The notes under the pieces were generated by a model that was not told the origin of the DNA, ran no database searches, and saw nothing but the letters and a program-made list of their open reading frames with translations. The position numbers were made by a program, and so were the translations under genes. 64,000 bases of DNA, from positions 62,001-126,000 of the forward strand of contig FWXP01000005.1 in NCBI GenBank assembly GCA_900176545.1. Reading direction: 5' to 3'. The DNA comes from Oscillospiraceae bacterium (GTDB taxonomy: Bacteria; Bacillota; Clostridia; Saccharofermentanales; Saccharofermentanaceae). How positions within the stretch are numbered: position 1 is the stretch's first letter; the number at the start of each line of letters is the position of its first letter. This document shows, piece after piece, positions 34,278 to 42,971 of the stretch.

Positions 34278-35057
34278 ATGTTAAGACTATTGGCTGCAGA
34301 TCTTTACAGGGTGCTCAAAGATAAGCGGGTCTTCGTGATCATCGCATTCCATTTTGCGCTGTTCGTTCTGAACTTGACCAAATTCTGTACATTCCCTTTC
34401 ATAGATTACATCGGAGGTGATGTTGTTTTCAGATACAGGATGATCGATATCGTAAAACCCGAGACCATGGCACTGATCTATTATCTGGGAACGGTCGATC
34501 TGCTGATCGCTACGATGGTCTATGCGATGTTTTTCTTTGCAGATGACACTCGAGACAAGACTTTCGAGAATATGTGTACTATCTATAAGAGCAAGAGTCT
34601 GGTCTTCATTACTAATTACATCACACTTTGTATAACATCGCTCGGATTTGCGGTGGCTAAGATGCTGGGTGTAAGTCTTGTCGCATTAGTCTATGGCATC
34701 GATATAACCATATTCGACGGTATATATAATTGTATCGGTGTGGTCACCTGGCTCCTTGCTACGGCGACGTTCATAGCCGTATTCTATACCGCTTATATCA
34801 TATTCCGTAATATCTACGTACCGATCGTCATGCTGTTCGGGCCGCTTACTGTTACTTTCTCTCCCAGGTTTATGGATGTATTGCCTTTTGGGGATAAGTT
34901 GTTTAAGTATTGCCTCTTGTATCTTTCTATGCCGTCTTTGGGATTTGATGTAACAGAATGGGATCTGGCCTTCAAATGGATCGTACCGCTGGCCGCAGTC
35001 ACGGTCGTATCTCTTGTGATATCTTCCGTAATATTGGAAAAGAGGGATGTCAGATAA
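34278..35057 (+). CDS. ABC exporter permease B, cassette copy 1
   Basis: A 259-residue membrane protein with about six transmembrane segments, starting MLRLLAADLYRVLKDKRVFV and ending EKRDVR. The early DLYRVLKDKR stretch before the first helix is typical of ABC-2-type permeases. AAAGGGG lies before the ATG. The stop codon lies within a 41-bp segment that is repeated at the end of copy 2. It pairs with the other permease of the same cassette. Confidence 0.72.
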   Translation: MLRLLAADLYRVLKDKRVFVIIAFHFALFVLNLTKFCTFPFIDYIGGDVVFRYRMIDIVKPETMALIYYLGTVDLLIATMVYAMFFFADDTRDKTFENMCTIYKSKSLVFITNYITLCITSLGFAVAKMLGVSLVALVYGIDITIFDGIYNCIGVVTWLLATATFIAVFYTAYIIFRNIYVPIVMLFGPLTVTFSPRFMDVLPFGDKLFKYCLLYLSMPSLGFDVTEWDLAFKWIVPLAAVTVVSLVISSVILEKRDVR

Positions 35058-35081
35058 GAGAGGGAAGCACCTTTGCGGACT
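35041..35081 (+). repeat. Duplication scar, copy 1
   Basis: A 41-bp segment matching 37639-37679 with two mismatches. The first 17 bases encode the end of permease B. The rest is non-coding here, but in copy 2 it is the 3' end of the convergent sugar isomerase gene. On the minus strand it still reads SAKVLPSLI and a stop, as against SVKVLPSII in the intact gene. It marks where the tandem duplication joined. Confidence 0.85.
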
Positions 35082-35122
35082 CTTCGATGGAATATAAGGA
35101 AAGATAATGGAGTAACGGGGAT

Positions 35123-36052
35123 ATGGATGATTTTTTGTTGCAGACAAATGAGATCACAAAAGATTTCAAGAACATAAGAGCAGTCGATCACATCGATCTT
35201 AAGCTCAAAAAAGGTGAGATCTACGGCCTGATCGGCAGGAACGGAGCGGGTAAGACTACGCTCCTTCGAATGCTCGCAGGTCTTGCTCAGCCTACCGAAG
35301 GCAGCTATTCGTTATTGGGTTTGAGCGGAAAGAAGATCGCCAGGCTTCGAGACAGAGTAGGAGTATTGATCGAAGCTCCGGGACTGTTTTGCAGTATGAC
35401 CGCCATGCAGAATATGAAGGTCAAGGCTATGGCCTTGGGACTTAAGGAGGATGATTACTTAAAGCAGCTCCTTGACAGTGTAGGTCTGTCTTCGACCGAT
35501 AAGCGACCGGTCGGTGATTATTCACTTGGTATGAAGCAAAGACTCGGTATAGCCATGGCACTCGTCGGGCACCCGGATCTTCTCCTTCTCGATGAGCCGA
35601 TAAACGGACTTGATCCCGAAGGTATCATCGAGATAAGAAAACTTCTCGATAAGCTGTCGGAAGAACAGAATATCACCATACTGATATCGAGCCATATCCT
35701 GGAAGAACTCTCCAAGACAGCTACGCGATTCGGGATAATCAACAGGGGGAGACTCATCAGTGAGTTTACCCGCGAGGAACTCTTCTCGGAGTGCAGACAG
35801 TTCATGGAAGTAAGGACAGAGGATATGGGTTCTGCAAGTACATTGATCGAAGGCATGGGGATCAGGGATTATAAGATCGTCGATAAGACGACTATAAAGA
35901 TCTACGAGAGGCTCGATGAGACCGGAAGCGTAATATCCGAACTCGAGAAAAACGGTGTTAAGGTAATATCCGTTGACATGGGCCGAAGGTCCCTGGAGGA
36001 ATACTATATCTCTCTTGTTGATCAGGATGACAGGGTAACGGCGGGAAGATAA
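35123..36052 (+). CDS. ABC exporter ATPase, cassette copy 2
   Basis: A 309-residue ATPase closely related to the copy-1 protein along its whole length, with the same GRNGAGKTT, YSLGMKQR, LLLLDEPINGLDP and SSHILEEL motifs. Divergence is greatest in the C-terminal accessory domain, which suggests the two exporters have specialised. A short spacer with AACGGGG precedes the ATG at 35123. No strong promoter was found in the 65-bp junction, so transcription probably continues from the first cassette. Confidence 0.88.
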   Translation: MDDFLLQTNEITKDFKNIRAVDHIDLKLKKGEIYGLIGRNGAGKTTLLRMLAGLAQPTEGSYSLLGLSGKKIARLRDRVGVLIEAPGLFCSMTAMQNMKVKAMALGLKEDDYLKQLLDSVGLSSTDKRPVGDYSLGMKQRLGIAMALVGHPDLLLLDEPINGLDPEGIIEIRKLLDKLSEEQNITILISSHILEELSKTATRFGIINRGRLISEFTREELFSECRQFMEVRTEDMGSASTLIEGMGIRDYKIVDKTTIKIYERLDETGSVISELEKNGVKVISVDMGRRSLEEYYISLVDQDDRVTAGR

Positions 36053-36053
36053 C

Positions 36054-36836
36054 ATGACAGATTTTCTGAAGACCCGTCTGTACATCCATATACACAGCAG
36101 ATACGCTAAGGTGTTCCTCGCCTTTTCTGCAGTATGGTGTATCGGATTCCTGTTGACCATGCTGGGGGTAGGCCCCGATAAGAGACCCATAAGCTCGGCA
36201 TACGGTCTGTGGCGCTTTATGGATTTTTATTTTTCCGTGTTACCGGTTGCCGTAGCATATTGGTATAGTGATCTTATCTCAAACCGGTTCGCTGATAATA
36301 TCCCGTTCGGATCCGATCATAAGCTGTCTATATCAGGATTGCTGTTTGCCCTGCTGATGAATCTTGTGAGTGCGGGCGGATTTCTTCTCTACGGCAATAT
36401 CATGTTCCTTATCCCGAATAAGGCAGTAGTTTACCATAATGATCTGTTCACGATGTTCACGTTGAGTATGGTGTACCTGGCTGCTTCCTTTGTCAGGTGC
36501 ATCCTGGTGGTATTTCTGATCGAGCTCATAAAGAGCAGATTATGGGGTGCGATATTCGGTATTATGTGCAGCAGCGGTCTCAGCTATGAGCTGATACTTT
36601 CTCTTGAGACGATGTTCCTGATAGCAACCGGCGCCGGGAGTTCTTCGTTTCCGCTCGCCCATAGTACGGCTTATATGATGGTTGTGACGCTGATGCCCGG
36701 CCGTGATGCGAGTGATCAGTGGGTAGTCCGTGAGCTTCAAGTAGATATACCTGTTCTCCTGCTCAGGATGTTCCTGTATTTTACGGTCGCTACGATGCTT
36801 ACTCTTATCCTCATCAGAAGAAGAGACAGAAAGTGA
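36054..36836 (+). CDS. ABC exporter permease A, cassette copy 2
   Basis: A 260-residue paralogue of the copy-1 permease A, with the same length, the same six-helix pattern and a similar basic tail (RRRDRK). Shared features include FMDFYFSVLPVAVAYWYSD against YMEFYLCFIPVVVTTWYGQ. It starts one base after the ATPase stop. Sequence divergence is clearly larger than between the ATPases, as expected for substrate-facing subunits. Confidence 0.72.
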   Translation: MTDFLKTRLYIHIHSRYAKVFLAFSAVWCIGFLLTMLGVGPDKRPISSAYGLWRFMDFYFSVLPVAVAYWYSDLISNRFADNIPFGSDHKLSISGLLFALLMNLVSAGGFLLYGNIMFLIPNKAVVYHNDLFTMFTLSMVYLAASFVRCILVVFLIELIKSRLWGAIFGIMCSSGLSYELILSLETMFLIATGAGSSSFPLAHSTAYMMVVTLMPGRDASDQWVVRELQVDIPVLLLRMFLYFTVATMLTLILIRRRDRK

Positions 36837-36851
36837 CGTAGGAGAGATCGC

Positions 36852-37655
36852 ATGCTTCAGATAATTAAGACGAATATTTACAGAACGATAAGCAATAGGC
36901 GCCTGCTCAAGGTATTGTTCATATACCTCCTGATCTTCCTCTCGCTCGTTGTTACCAGCACTATCCTGTCTGAGGTAGGGAATAACAGCACCGATCCGGG
37001 GTTCGGTTATGAATACGAACTGTTCAGAGAGCTCTGGAGTGACAGGTGTGATCTCTGGGACTTTGCCCTGACCGGAGATTTTGTATTGATGGGAACCATC
37101 TTTCAGTTCTTCTGGCTCTCGGATTATGCTAGAGACAACTGTTACAGGACCATGTGTTCTATCAGCCGGAGCAGATGGAGGATCATCCTGTCCAACTATA
37201 TCTCCATGTTCCTCATGACACCTGTCCTTATGATGATCAAACTGGTACTTTTGGCAATAACTGCTGCCATCTTCCGGTATGATATGACCTCATGGTTCTT
37301 GACCCCGCAGACCGGTCTGAAGATCCTGATCATGATATTGCTGGTCGGAACACATGAAGCGTTCTATTATTTCCTCTATGTAGCTACCGGGTCGTTCATG
37401 GCGATGATCTATGCATTCTTTATCCCGTTTACGGTAAGTATATCCAGCGGGATGTTCTCGTGTATGCCATACGGAGAACAGATCGCCAATGTTGTCTTAG
37501 TCATGTTCTTTGCACCTAATGTGCTCTATGAGCTGGTCAGCTCCGGGAAACTGTTCGAAGGCCGCTTATGGACGTGCTTGCCATTGTTCGCGGTGATCAT
37601 CGCAGTGTTACTGTTCCTTGCCTGCCTTATTGCCGAGAAGAGGGATGTCAGATAA
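36852..37655 (+). CDS. ABC exporter permease B, cassette copy 2
   Basis: A 267-residue paralogue of permease B of copy 1, with the N-terminal IKTNIYRTISNRRLLKV, six hydrophobic segments and the same final EKRDVR. Its stop codon region overlaps the 3' end of the convergent sugar isomerase gene by 8 bp. It closes the six-gene exporter region. Confidence 0.72.
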   Translation: MLQIIKTNIYRTISNRRLLKVLFIYLLIFLSLVVTSTILSEVGNNSTDPGFGYEYELFRELWSDRCDLWDFALTGDFVLMGTIFQFFWLSDYARDNCYRTMCSISRSRWRIILSNYISMFLMTPVLMMIKLVLLAITAAIFRYDMTSWFLTPQTGLKILIMILLVGTHEAFYYFLYVATGSFMAMIYAFFIPFTVSISSGMFSCMPYGEQIANVVLVMFFAPNVLYELVSSGKLFEGRLWTCLPLFAVIIAVLLFLACLIAEKRDVR

Positions 37656-37679
37656 TAGAGGGAAGCACCTTTACGGACT
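37639..37679 (+). repeat. Duplication scar, copy 2 (parental position)
   Basis: The 41-bp partner of 35041-35081. It spans the end of permease B and the last ten codons of the sugar isomerase gene on the other strand, so it is the likely source sequence. After the 41 bp the two copies can be aligned again across a short gap (TCGATGG in both). Confidence 0.85.
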
Positions 37680-38478
37680 TTCTTAAGGCCTCGATGGTCT
37701 TGGTCTCGAGAACGCATCTGCAGTTGTTGCCTTTCGCTAAGCTGAGCCTGTCTCGAAGATCTATGTCCCCGTCTCCCAATGCAAGATGATTCTTCGGAGG
37801 CTGTTCCTTGCCGTCATGTATATGCATATGGCAAAGATGTTCTTTATGCTCGAGGATAAAGGGAACGTCGGTCTCGCCTATGGCCTTGGAGTGTCCGATG
37901 TCCCACGTAAGTCCGAACACGGGGCTTTGAAGAAGATACTCTATCGCCTTCTTCTCATATCCTCTGAAGCCGTCGGTATTTTCCACCACGATCTTTATGT
38001 CGGAATCACCTATCCATTCTTCGCAGGATGTCCTGAATACTTCAAATGATCTCATGTAAGTATCAAAGTCGCGGTCGTACATCTGTACCTTGCGGTCGGG
38101 AAGAGTGATGTAGATGCCGTGATGCATATGCATGTTTATCGTAAGAGGCTGACTTATATCACCGAACTTATCACGAAGGGGAAGGAGTACCTTAGTAACT
38201 TCGACAGTCCTTCTTACGGTCTCCAGATAAGCTTCCGTGACCAGGCGGTTAAAGTCGGCGATATTAAGGTTCTCGTCCAAGTGGATAGTGTAGTAGATGC
38301 CTGCATCTTCCGCCAAAGAGATGAGCCTTACAGTATCTTCCAATATATCCGCCTGATACTCGGGAAAGTTCATGTTGAGCTCTATAAAGTTAAGCCCCAG
38401 GTCCTTACAGAGAGCTATATTCTCCTCGAGGGTCTTATTCTCGATAAGTGTCGGCATCCCGAACTGCATAGGGATCAC
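37648..38478 (-). CDS. Sugar phosphate isomerase/epimerase-like TIM-barrel protein
   Basis: A 276-residue protein of the xylose-isomerase-like AP-endonuclease-2 fold. Metal-binding positions can be seen in VVENTDG, LTWDIGHS, HMHIHDG and VLETKT. The family includes sugar isomerases, epimerases and inosose dehydratases, and the substrate is not predictable here. It overlaps the upstream glycosyltransferase gene by ATGA, which places it last in a minus-strand operon with wecB, a GtrA protein and a glycosyltransferase, so a role in sugar supply for that system is plausible. Confidence 0.8.
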   Translation of the reverse strand: MIPMQFGMPTLIENKTLEENIALCKDLGLNFIELNMNFPEYQADILEDTVRLISLAEDAGIYYTIHLDENLNIADFNRLVTEAYLETVRRTVEVTKVLLPLRDKFGDISQPLTINMHMHHGIYITLPDRKVQMYDRDFDTYMRSFEVFRTSCEEWIGDSDIKIVVENTDGFRGYEKKAIEYLLQSPVFGLTWDIGHSKAIGETDVPFILEHKEHLCHMHIHDGKEQPPKNHLALGDGDIDLRDRLSLAKGNNCRCVLETKTIEALRKSVKVLPSII

Positions 38479-39236
38479 TTGAGCTTTCTGAACTTAGGAG
38501 CGCACAGAAGGCTGTTCTTCATAGTCTTAAGGACGTTCATCTTACTTGCGCCCTGCTTCTTGTCGTAGCGGAGTTCGAATCCGACCTCTCCGAACTTTAT
38601 GCCGCAGATATGGAGCTTGTAGAGAAATTCCATCATGCAGGCAAAGCTCTGTTCCTTGATGGGATCGGGGCCGAACTTCTCGACGAGCTTCTTTATCGCA
38701 GACAGCTTATAGAGCCTGTAGCCGCAGGTGTAGTCCTTGACGCCGGGAACACGAAGTACCATGGAGTAATATATCTTAGCGAAGTCACTCATCATCTTAC
38801 GATGGAACTTAAGTCCGACAACGTCAGCTCCGGGCTGGTATCTTGAAGCGATAACGCAGTCCAGGTCCTTTTCTGACATAAGAGCGAACATGGGATGAAC
38901 ATATTTGGGATCATGTGTGGCGTCGCCGTCCATAAGGCACATGAGATCGTCATCATTACCTTCTTTGAGGAAATACTCGATGCTCGTATTGAGTCCTCCT
39001 CTAAGGTTCTTGTTGACTTCGTGGTATACGGGCCTTACCAGCTCGGAAGAATACTGCTCTACTTTCTGTTCCATTACCTTCCGGGTGTTATCCTTGCTGC
39101 AGTCGTCGATGGGACGAACGATGAGGTTGACGCCTGAAGCAGCGAGCTTGTCTTTCTGTTCGATCCACTGATCTATCAGTATGCCGATATTTTCCTCTTC
39201 GTTATAGCAAGGTAGAAATACAAATAGATTACGCAT
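38475..39236 (-). CDS. Family 2 glycosyltransferase (dolichyl-phosphate-sugar synthase type)
   Basis: A 253-residue GT-A enzyme. The nucleotide-sugar site is indicated by FLPCYNEEENI at the N terminus, the DDCS motif near residue 44 and DGDATHDP near residue 100. DYTCGYRLYK and the late region resemble polyprenyl-phosphate mannosyl or glucosyl synthases. No membrane helices are found, unlike the ArnC-type enzyme at 49233. It overlaps the GtrA gene by 8 bp and the isomerase gene by 4 bp. It may load a sugar on undecaprenyl phosphate, with GtrA as the presumed flippase. Confidence 0.85.
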   Translation of the reverse strand: MRNLFVFLPCYNEEENIGILIDQWIEQKDKLAASGVNLIVRPIDDCSKDNTRKVMEQKVEQYSSELVRPVYHEVNKNLRGGLNTSIEYFLKEGNDDDLMCLMDGDATHDPKYVHPMFALMSEKDLDCVIASRYQPGADVVGLKFHRKMMSDFAKIYYSMVLRVPGVKDYTCGYRLYKLSAIKKLVEKFGPDPIKEQSFACMMEFLYKLHICGIKFGEVGFELRYDKKQGASKMNVLKTMKNSLLCAPKFRKLK

Positions 39237-39681
39237 TTGAAGATACCTGTTCTTCCTTTTTCTCGTCCGATCCGGGTGAGATCAAGGCCTTTCTCAAGAA
39301 ATATGTGATGAAGAAGGGGATCACGATGGAAGCGCCCTTTGCAACGGCAAAAGCGATTATCCCTTCGTCTCTGTTATATATGTGTACACGGACTACATAA
39401 ACTATAAGAGAAGCAAGTCCGAGTGCGAACAGCCATGTCAGGAAGAACACGATAAGTGTCCTTTTTGTCTTGGATCTGTATACCTTACGTGAGCAGAGGA
39501 AATACTGGATGATGAATCCGATGCATACTCCGAGTGCGTTTGCCACTACCTCGGGGAACCAGATCTCGCTTACACGGGAAACGACTACATCGATCACGGT
39601 AACGAATACGCAGATCAGCGAGTAGACAAAAAAGTCTCTTCGTTCTGTTATGAATCTCTTAAGTCCTGTTATCGATGCCAT
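39229..39681 (-). CDS. GtrA-family membrane protein
   Basis: A 150-residue protein with four predicted transmembrane helices and a charged tail (GSDEKKEEQVSSNA). The first helix region FFVYSLICVFVTVIDVVVSR and NALGVCIGFIIQYFLCSRKVY are typical of GtrA. These proteins are thought to flip polyprenyl-phosphate-linked sugars, which suits the glycosyltransferase gene that overlaps it. It lies about 70 bases after wecB in the same direction. Confidence 0.85.
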   Translation of the reverse strand: MASITGLKRFITERRDFFVYSLICVFVTVIDVVVSRVSEIWFPEVVANALGVCIGFIIQYFLCSRKVYRSKTKRTLIVFFLTWLFALGLASLIVYVVRVHIYNRDEGIIAFAVAKGASIVIPFFITYFLRKALISPGSDEKKEEQVSSNA

Positions 39682-39750
39682 TGTTCCTCGTTCATAATTT
39701 GTGATGATTATTATTCTATCAGCAATGACCGTTTGTTGCTACAATGCGCA

Positions 39751-40866
39751 TCAACCGTTCCAGGGACTGTATTCCTTACCTTCCAGTATATCGGCTATCC
39801 TGGAGCAAGCATTTCCGTCTCCGTAAGGGTTGCAGGAATGGGACATGGCATTGTATGAGTCCTCATTCTCAAGAAGTTCCTTGAAAGCGGAATAAATAGT
39901 CTCTTCGTCTGTTCCTACGAGCCTTAATGTACCTGCAGTGACACCTTCCGGCCTCTCGGTGGTATCTCTCATTACAAGTACCGGTACTCCATAGGAAGGA
40001 CACTCTTCCTGTATTCCGCCGGAATCCGTAAGGCAGAGATAAGCTCTGGCTTCGAAGTTATGGCAATCGAATACATCTATGGGTTCGATGATATGAATCC
40101 TGTCGCAGTTTCCGAGTTCCTGAAGCGCGGCTTCTCGGACTGTCGGATTCATATGTATGGGGTAGATAGCCTTGCAGTCCGGGTGCTCATCCAGTACGCG
40201 CCTGATGGCCTTGAACATATGATGCATTGGTTCTCCCAGATTCTCTCTTCTGTGGGCTGTGATAAGTATCATCTTACTGCCTTCTGCCCAGTCGAGCTCG
40301 GGATGATGATAATCTTCCTGAACAGTGTATCTCATGGCATCGATGACGGTATTACCCGTGATGTATATGGTGGAAGGATCCTTTCCTTCTGATATCAGAT
40401 GTTCGGAAGCAAGTCCCGTAGGGGCAAAGTTATACTTTGAGATGATTCCTACTGCCTGGCGGTTGAACTCTTCAGGATAAGGTGAATAGATATTATACGT
40501 GCGAAGACCGGCTTCTACGTGTCCTACGGGGATCATCATATAAAAGCACGCAAGTGCCGTTATAAAAGAAGTCGATGTATCACCATGTACGAGTACTATA
40601 TCAGGCTTCTCTTTCTCGAGAACGGCTTTGATCTTCTCGAGTATACTGATCGAGATATCGAAGAGAGTCTGCTTGTCCTTCATGATATCCAGATCGTAGT
40701 CTGGAACTACCTGAAAGTTCTTGAGGACCTGATCGAGCATCTGGCGATGCTGGGCAGTGACGCATACGATCGTCTGAAGAGACTCTCTTTTCTTTAATTC
40801 ATTTACCAACGGGCACATCTTGATAGCTTCGGGGCGTGTACCGAAAACAAGCATGATCTTTTTCAT
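39751..40866 (-). CDS. wecB: UDP-N-acetylglucosamine 2-epimerase (non-hydrolysing)
   Basis: Interconverts UDP-GlcNAc and UDP-ManNAc (371 residues, full length). Motifs: FGTRPEAIKM at the N terminus, VHGDTSTS, HVEAGLRT with PYPEEFNR, TAHRREN, and LTDSGGIQEE for UDP binding. UDP-ManNAc feeds teichoic-acid linkage units or capsules. GGAGG precedes the ATG by about seven bases. It is first in the minus-strand run that ends with the sugar isomerase gene. Confidence 0.93.
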   Translation of the reverse strand: MKKIMLVFGTRPEAIKMCPLVNELKKRESLQTIVCVTAQHRQMLDQVLKNFQVVPDYDLDIMKDKQTLFDISISILEKIKAVLEKEKPDIVLVHGDTSTSFITALACFYMMIPVGHVEAGLRTYNIYSPYPEEFNRQAVGIISKYNFAPTGLASEHLISEGKDPSTIYITGNTVIDAMRYTVQEDYHHPELDWAEGSKMILITAHRRENLGEPMHHMFKAIRRVLDEHPDCKAIYPIHMNPTVREAALQELGNCDRIHIIEPIDVFDCHNFEARAYLCLTDSGGIQEECPSYGVPVLVMRDTTERPEGVTAGTLRLVGTDEETIYSAFKELLENEDSYNAMSHSCNPYGDGNACSRIADILEGKEYSPWNG

Positions 40867-41000
40867 GATCTATCCTCCATATACAAGTGCTTACATGATA
40901 CACCTTGGAGTCGGTTACGCCATAGCGGTAGAATGATCCCGGAATAAATCTTTCAAATTTGCATGTGCGGTTTATCGAGTTAGTGGAAGTATTATCGCTA

Positions 41001-41447
41001 TCATTCTTTCCAATGCTTGAGCTGTGATAAGAATCCGTCGAACTGAGATCTTCTTTCTTCCTCAGAAAGGTCTTCGGTATTAGGTACGTGGTCGATAAGG
41101 AAATCCAGAATGGAGTCCTTGGTGGTATATACGAACCTTCCGTCTTCGTAGCACCACTTGCAGTAATCCTCGTTGAAGGAATGATCAGGCTCCCTGCTTA
41201 TCATGCTGTCCTCTGTAAGGGGCATGCCGCAACACTGACATATGAGCTTTCTCGGGGATCCCAGGAGGGTATTGATGGATACATCGAACTCCTCTGATAA
41301 GAGCAGCAATGTATCTGTATTCGGCTGGGTCTCTCCGTTCTCCCAGCGGCTTACTGCCTGTCTTGTAACGCAAACCTTCTCTGCCAGCTGATCCTGTGTA
41401 AGACCTTCCCTCTCACGAAGTTCCTTAAGTATATCCTTGATCTCCAT
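41001..41447 (-). CDS. XRE-type regulator with a putative zinc-ribbon domain
   Basis: A 148-residue protein with an N-terminal Cro/C1 helix-turn-helix (about 6-60: LREREGLTQDQLAEKVCVTRQAVSRWENGE) and a C-terminal zinc-ribbon-type domain (CQCCGMPL near 70, then YCKWCYEDG). That pairing is frequent in Clostridia and probably couples DNA binding to metal, redox or an unknown ligand. GGAAGGAG precedes the ATG. The gene stands alone, and its target may be itself or the neighbouring envelope genes. Confidence 0.82.
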   Translation of the reverse strand: MEIKDILKELREREGLTQDQLAEKVCVTRQAVSRWENGETQPNTDTLLLLSEEFDVSINTLLGSPRKLICQCCGMPLTEDSMISREPDHSFNEDYCKWCYEDGRFVYTTKDSILDFLIDHVPNTEDLSEEERRSQFDGFLSQLKHWKE

Positions 41448-41524
41448 AGAAGTTCTCCTTCCGTATCCGTTATGTCTACATTATGGGACCTTCAATGAAG
41501 AGATACAAGCAACCTGCTGTTGCC

Positions 41525-41797
41525 TTAGCCCTTGTGGCGTTTATTCTTTCTCTTACTGATCAAGCGCCCTTCCTGTATCGCCGCAGATGTTGCCACAATA
41601 CTGACGACAGCTCCGCTATATTTCAAGTCAATAAAAGATAGCGTCAGGGGAAGCGCGAACAGCAGTATCCCCGTCACTTTATTCATTATCGTATGTAAAG
41701 CAACAAGATCCTTTTGCTTTATATATCCCGATATAAGATTGACCGCCTTGATCACGGTGATAACGATGATCCTGATGCCGGTGATAAGATCCGCCAT
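41525..41797 (-). pseudogene. Internally deleted CDP-alcohol phosphatidyltransferase
   Basis: A 90-residue frame that joins the very start of a CDP-alcohol phosphatidyltransferase (MADLITGIRI) directly to its C-terminal half (KAVNLISGYIKQKDLVALHT, NKVTGILLFALPLTLSFIDLKYS, AAIQEGRLI). The roughly 80 residues between, which hold the catalytic D-G-x2-A-R-x8-G-x3-D-x3-D motif, are missing, so it cannot be active. The deletion is in frame and the start codon keeps a ribosome site, so a short membrane protein may still be made. It begins one base after the stop of the acyltransferase gene. Confidence 0.65.
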
Positions 41798-41798
41798 A

Positions 41799-42854
41799 TC
41801 AAGCCTTTGACATCAGCTGAAATACAGCGATTAGCTTAATTCTTATGAAATATGAAACCTGATAAAGCAAAACGGCGCAGATGATAGATAGAATTACCGC
41901 TAAAGGTAAAGCTACCCAGCGGTTTGAAATAAACTCTACACAGCCAAACGCACTCTGTACAAAAACATGGTGGACAAGATACACATCATAGGAATACTTG
42001 TCTGACCAATCCAAAAGATGATGTCTGTCTTCTTTTGTGTTGAATCTATTGAAAATGAACCGTATCAGAATAACCGCCGCTATTCCTAGACAAACATGCC
42101 CATAATTCGTGAACTGACCGTATTGCGAAGCGATCGGAGCGGGTAATTCTCTATGCGGCCAATAGTCTATGCGAAATTGAATAGGAATGATCAGCAAACA
42201 AAGCACTATAACTACTACATTAAACAAGTGCCTGTCCATTTTCTCTCTTTGTTCTATCTTGCAATATATCATCCCCACAACAAAGCAATTTATCCACGCG
42301 GCATTAAAGGATCCGAAGAACGAGATAATCACGACCTGAACTAACAAGAGCAAAACGATAGACTCGATCCAAAACCGACAAGTGTTTCTGGCGCCTATCG
42401 CATTTATTATTTCCGAAAAAACAGGAGTCAACAAATAGCAAAACAGTATGGTGGAAATAAACCACAAGTGGTTCAACCCCGGAACTGTGCCGGAAAAAGT
42501 CAATAATCTGAATGCGCCGCTTACACCCGCGTCTAATAACGGTGAAAAATAAATAACTATGAGCATTACTATAATGAATACATAATAGTCAACCAATATC
42601 TTTGGAAAGCTTTTCTTATAAAACGGCAATATGTCTATCTTTTTCTTTTTTCCATACAGATAACCGGATATAAAAAGAAACATTTGGACCCCGATATTGA
42701 ACCAAAAAGCCCATCCGATATGCGCTCCGTGAATATCAGTGGAAAAATCATCCCTTTGCATCATATGACAACTCACAATTAAGCACATTGCAATAAACCT
42801 TGCACAACTTATCGAATAGTCTTTTTGGGAATTGCTGCTCCTATTTATCTCCAA
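41799..42854 (-). CDS. Acyltransferase family 3 membrane protein (OafA/WecH type)
   Basis: A 351-residue membrane acyltransferase with about ten hydrophobic segments. The early Arg (ISCARFIAMCLIVSCHM) and His in helix 1, GVQMFLFISGYL, and NHLWFISTILFCYLLTPV are the family hallmarks. Such enzymes acetylate exported carbohydrates. The start is a TTG at 42854 with GGAGGG about seven bases upstream. The gene is markedly more AT-rich than its neighbours, uses many ATA and TTT codons, and lies next to a decayed gene. Recent acquisition is likely. Confidence 0.85.
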   Translation of the reverse strand: MEINRSSNSQKDYSISCARFIAMCLIVSCHMMQRDDFSTDIHGAHIGWAFWFNIGVQMFLFISGYLYGKKKKIDILPFYKKSFPKILVDYYVFIIVMLIVIYFSPLLDAGVSGAFRLLTFSGTVPGLNHLWFISTILFCYLLTPVFSEIINAIGARNTCRFWIESIVLLLLVQVVIISFFGSFNAAWINCFVVGMIYCKIEQREKMDRHLFNVVVIVLCLLIIPIQFRIDYWPHRELPAPIASQYGQFTNYGHVCLGIAAVILIRFIFNRFNTKEDRHHLLDWSDKYSYDVYLVHHVFVQSAFGCVEFISNRWVALPLAVILSIICAVLLYQVSYFIRIKLIAVFQLMSKA

Positions 42855-42971
42855 AAGGATCCCTCCTCACATGTTTATTTGTCATGTCGTTATCCTGCTG
42901 TTTTTCTGTATGCCACGTTCCATCATAGCCAAGTTCGTCCGTTGCCCTCGCGAAGGTCTTTTACGATCTGC

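Noticed and set aside
32539-37655. A complete bacteriocin or lantibiotic cluster
   Set aside because: Only ABC exporter subunits are present. I found no precursor peptide with a GG leader, modification enzyme, or two-component system nearby.
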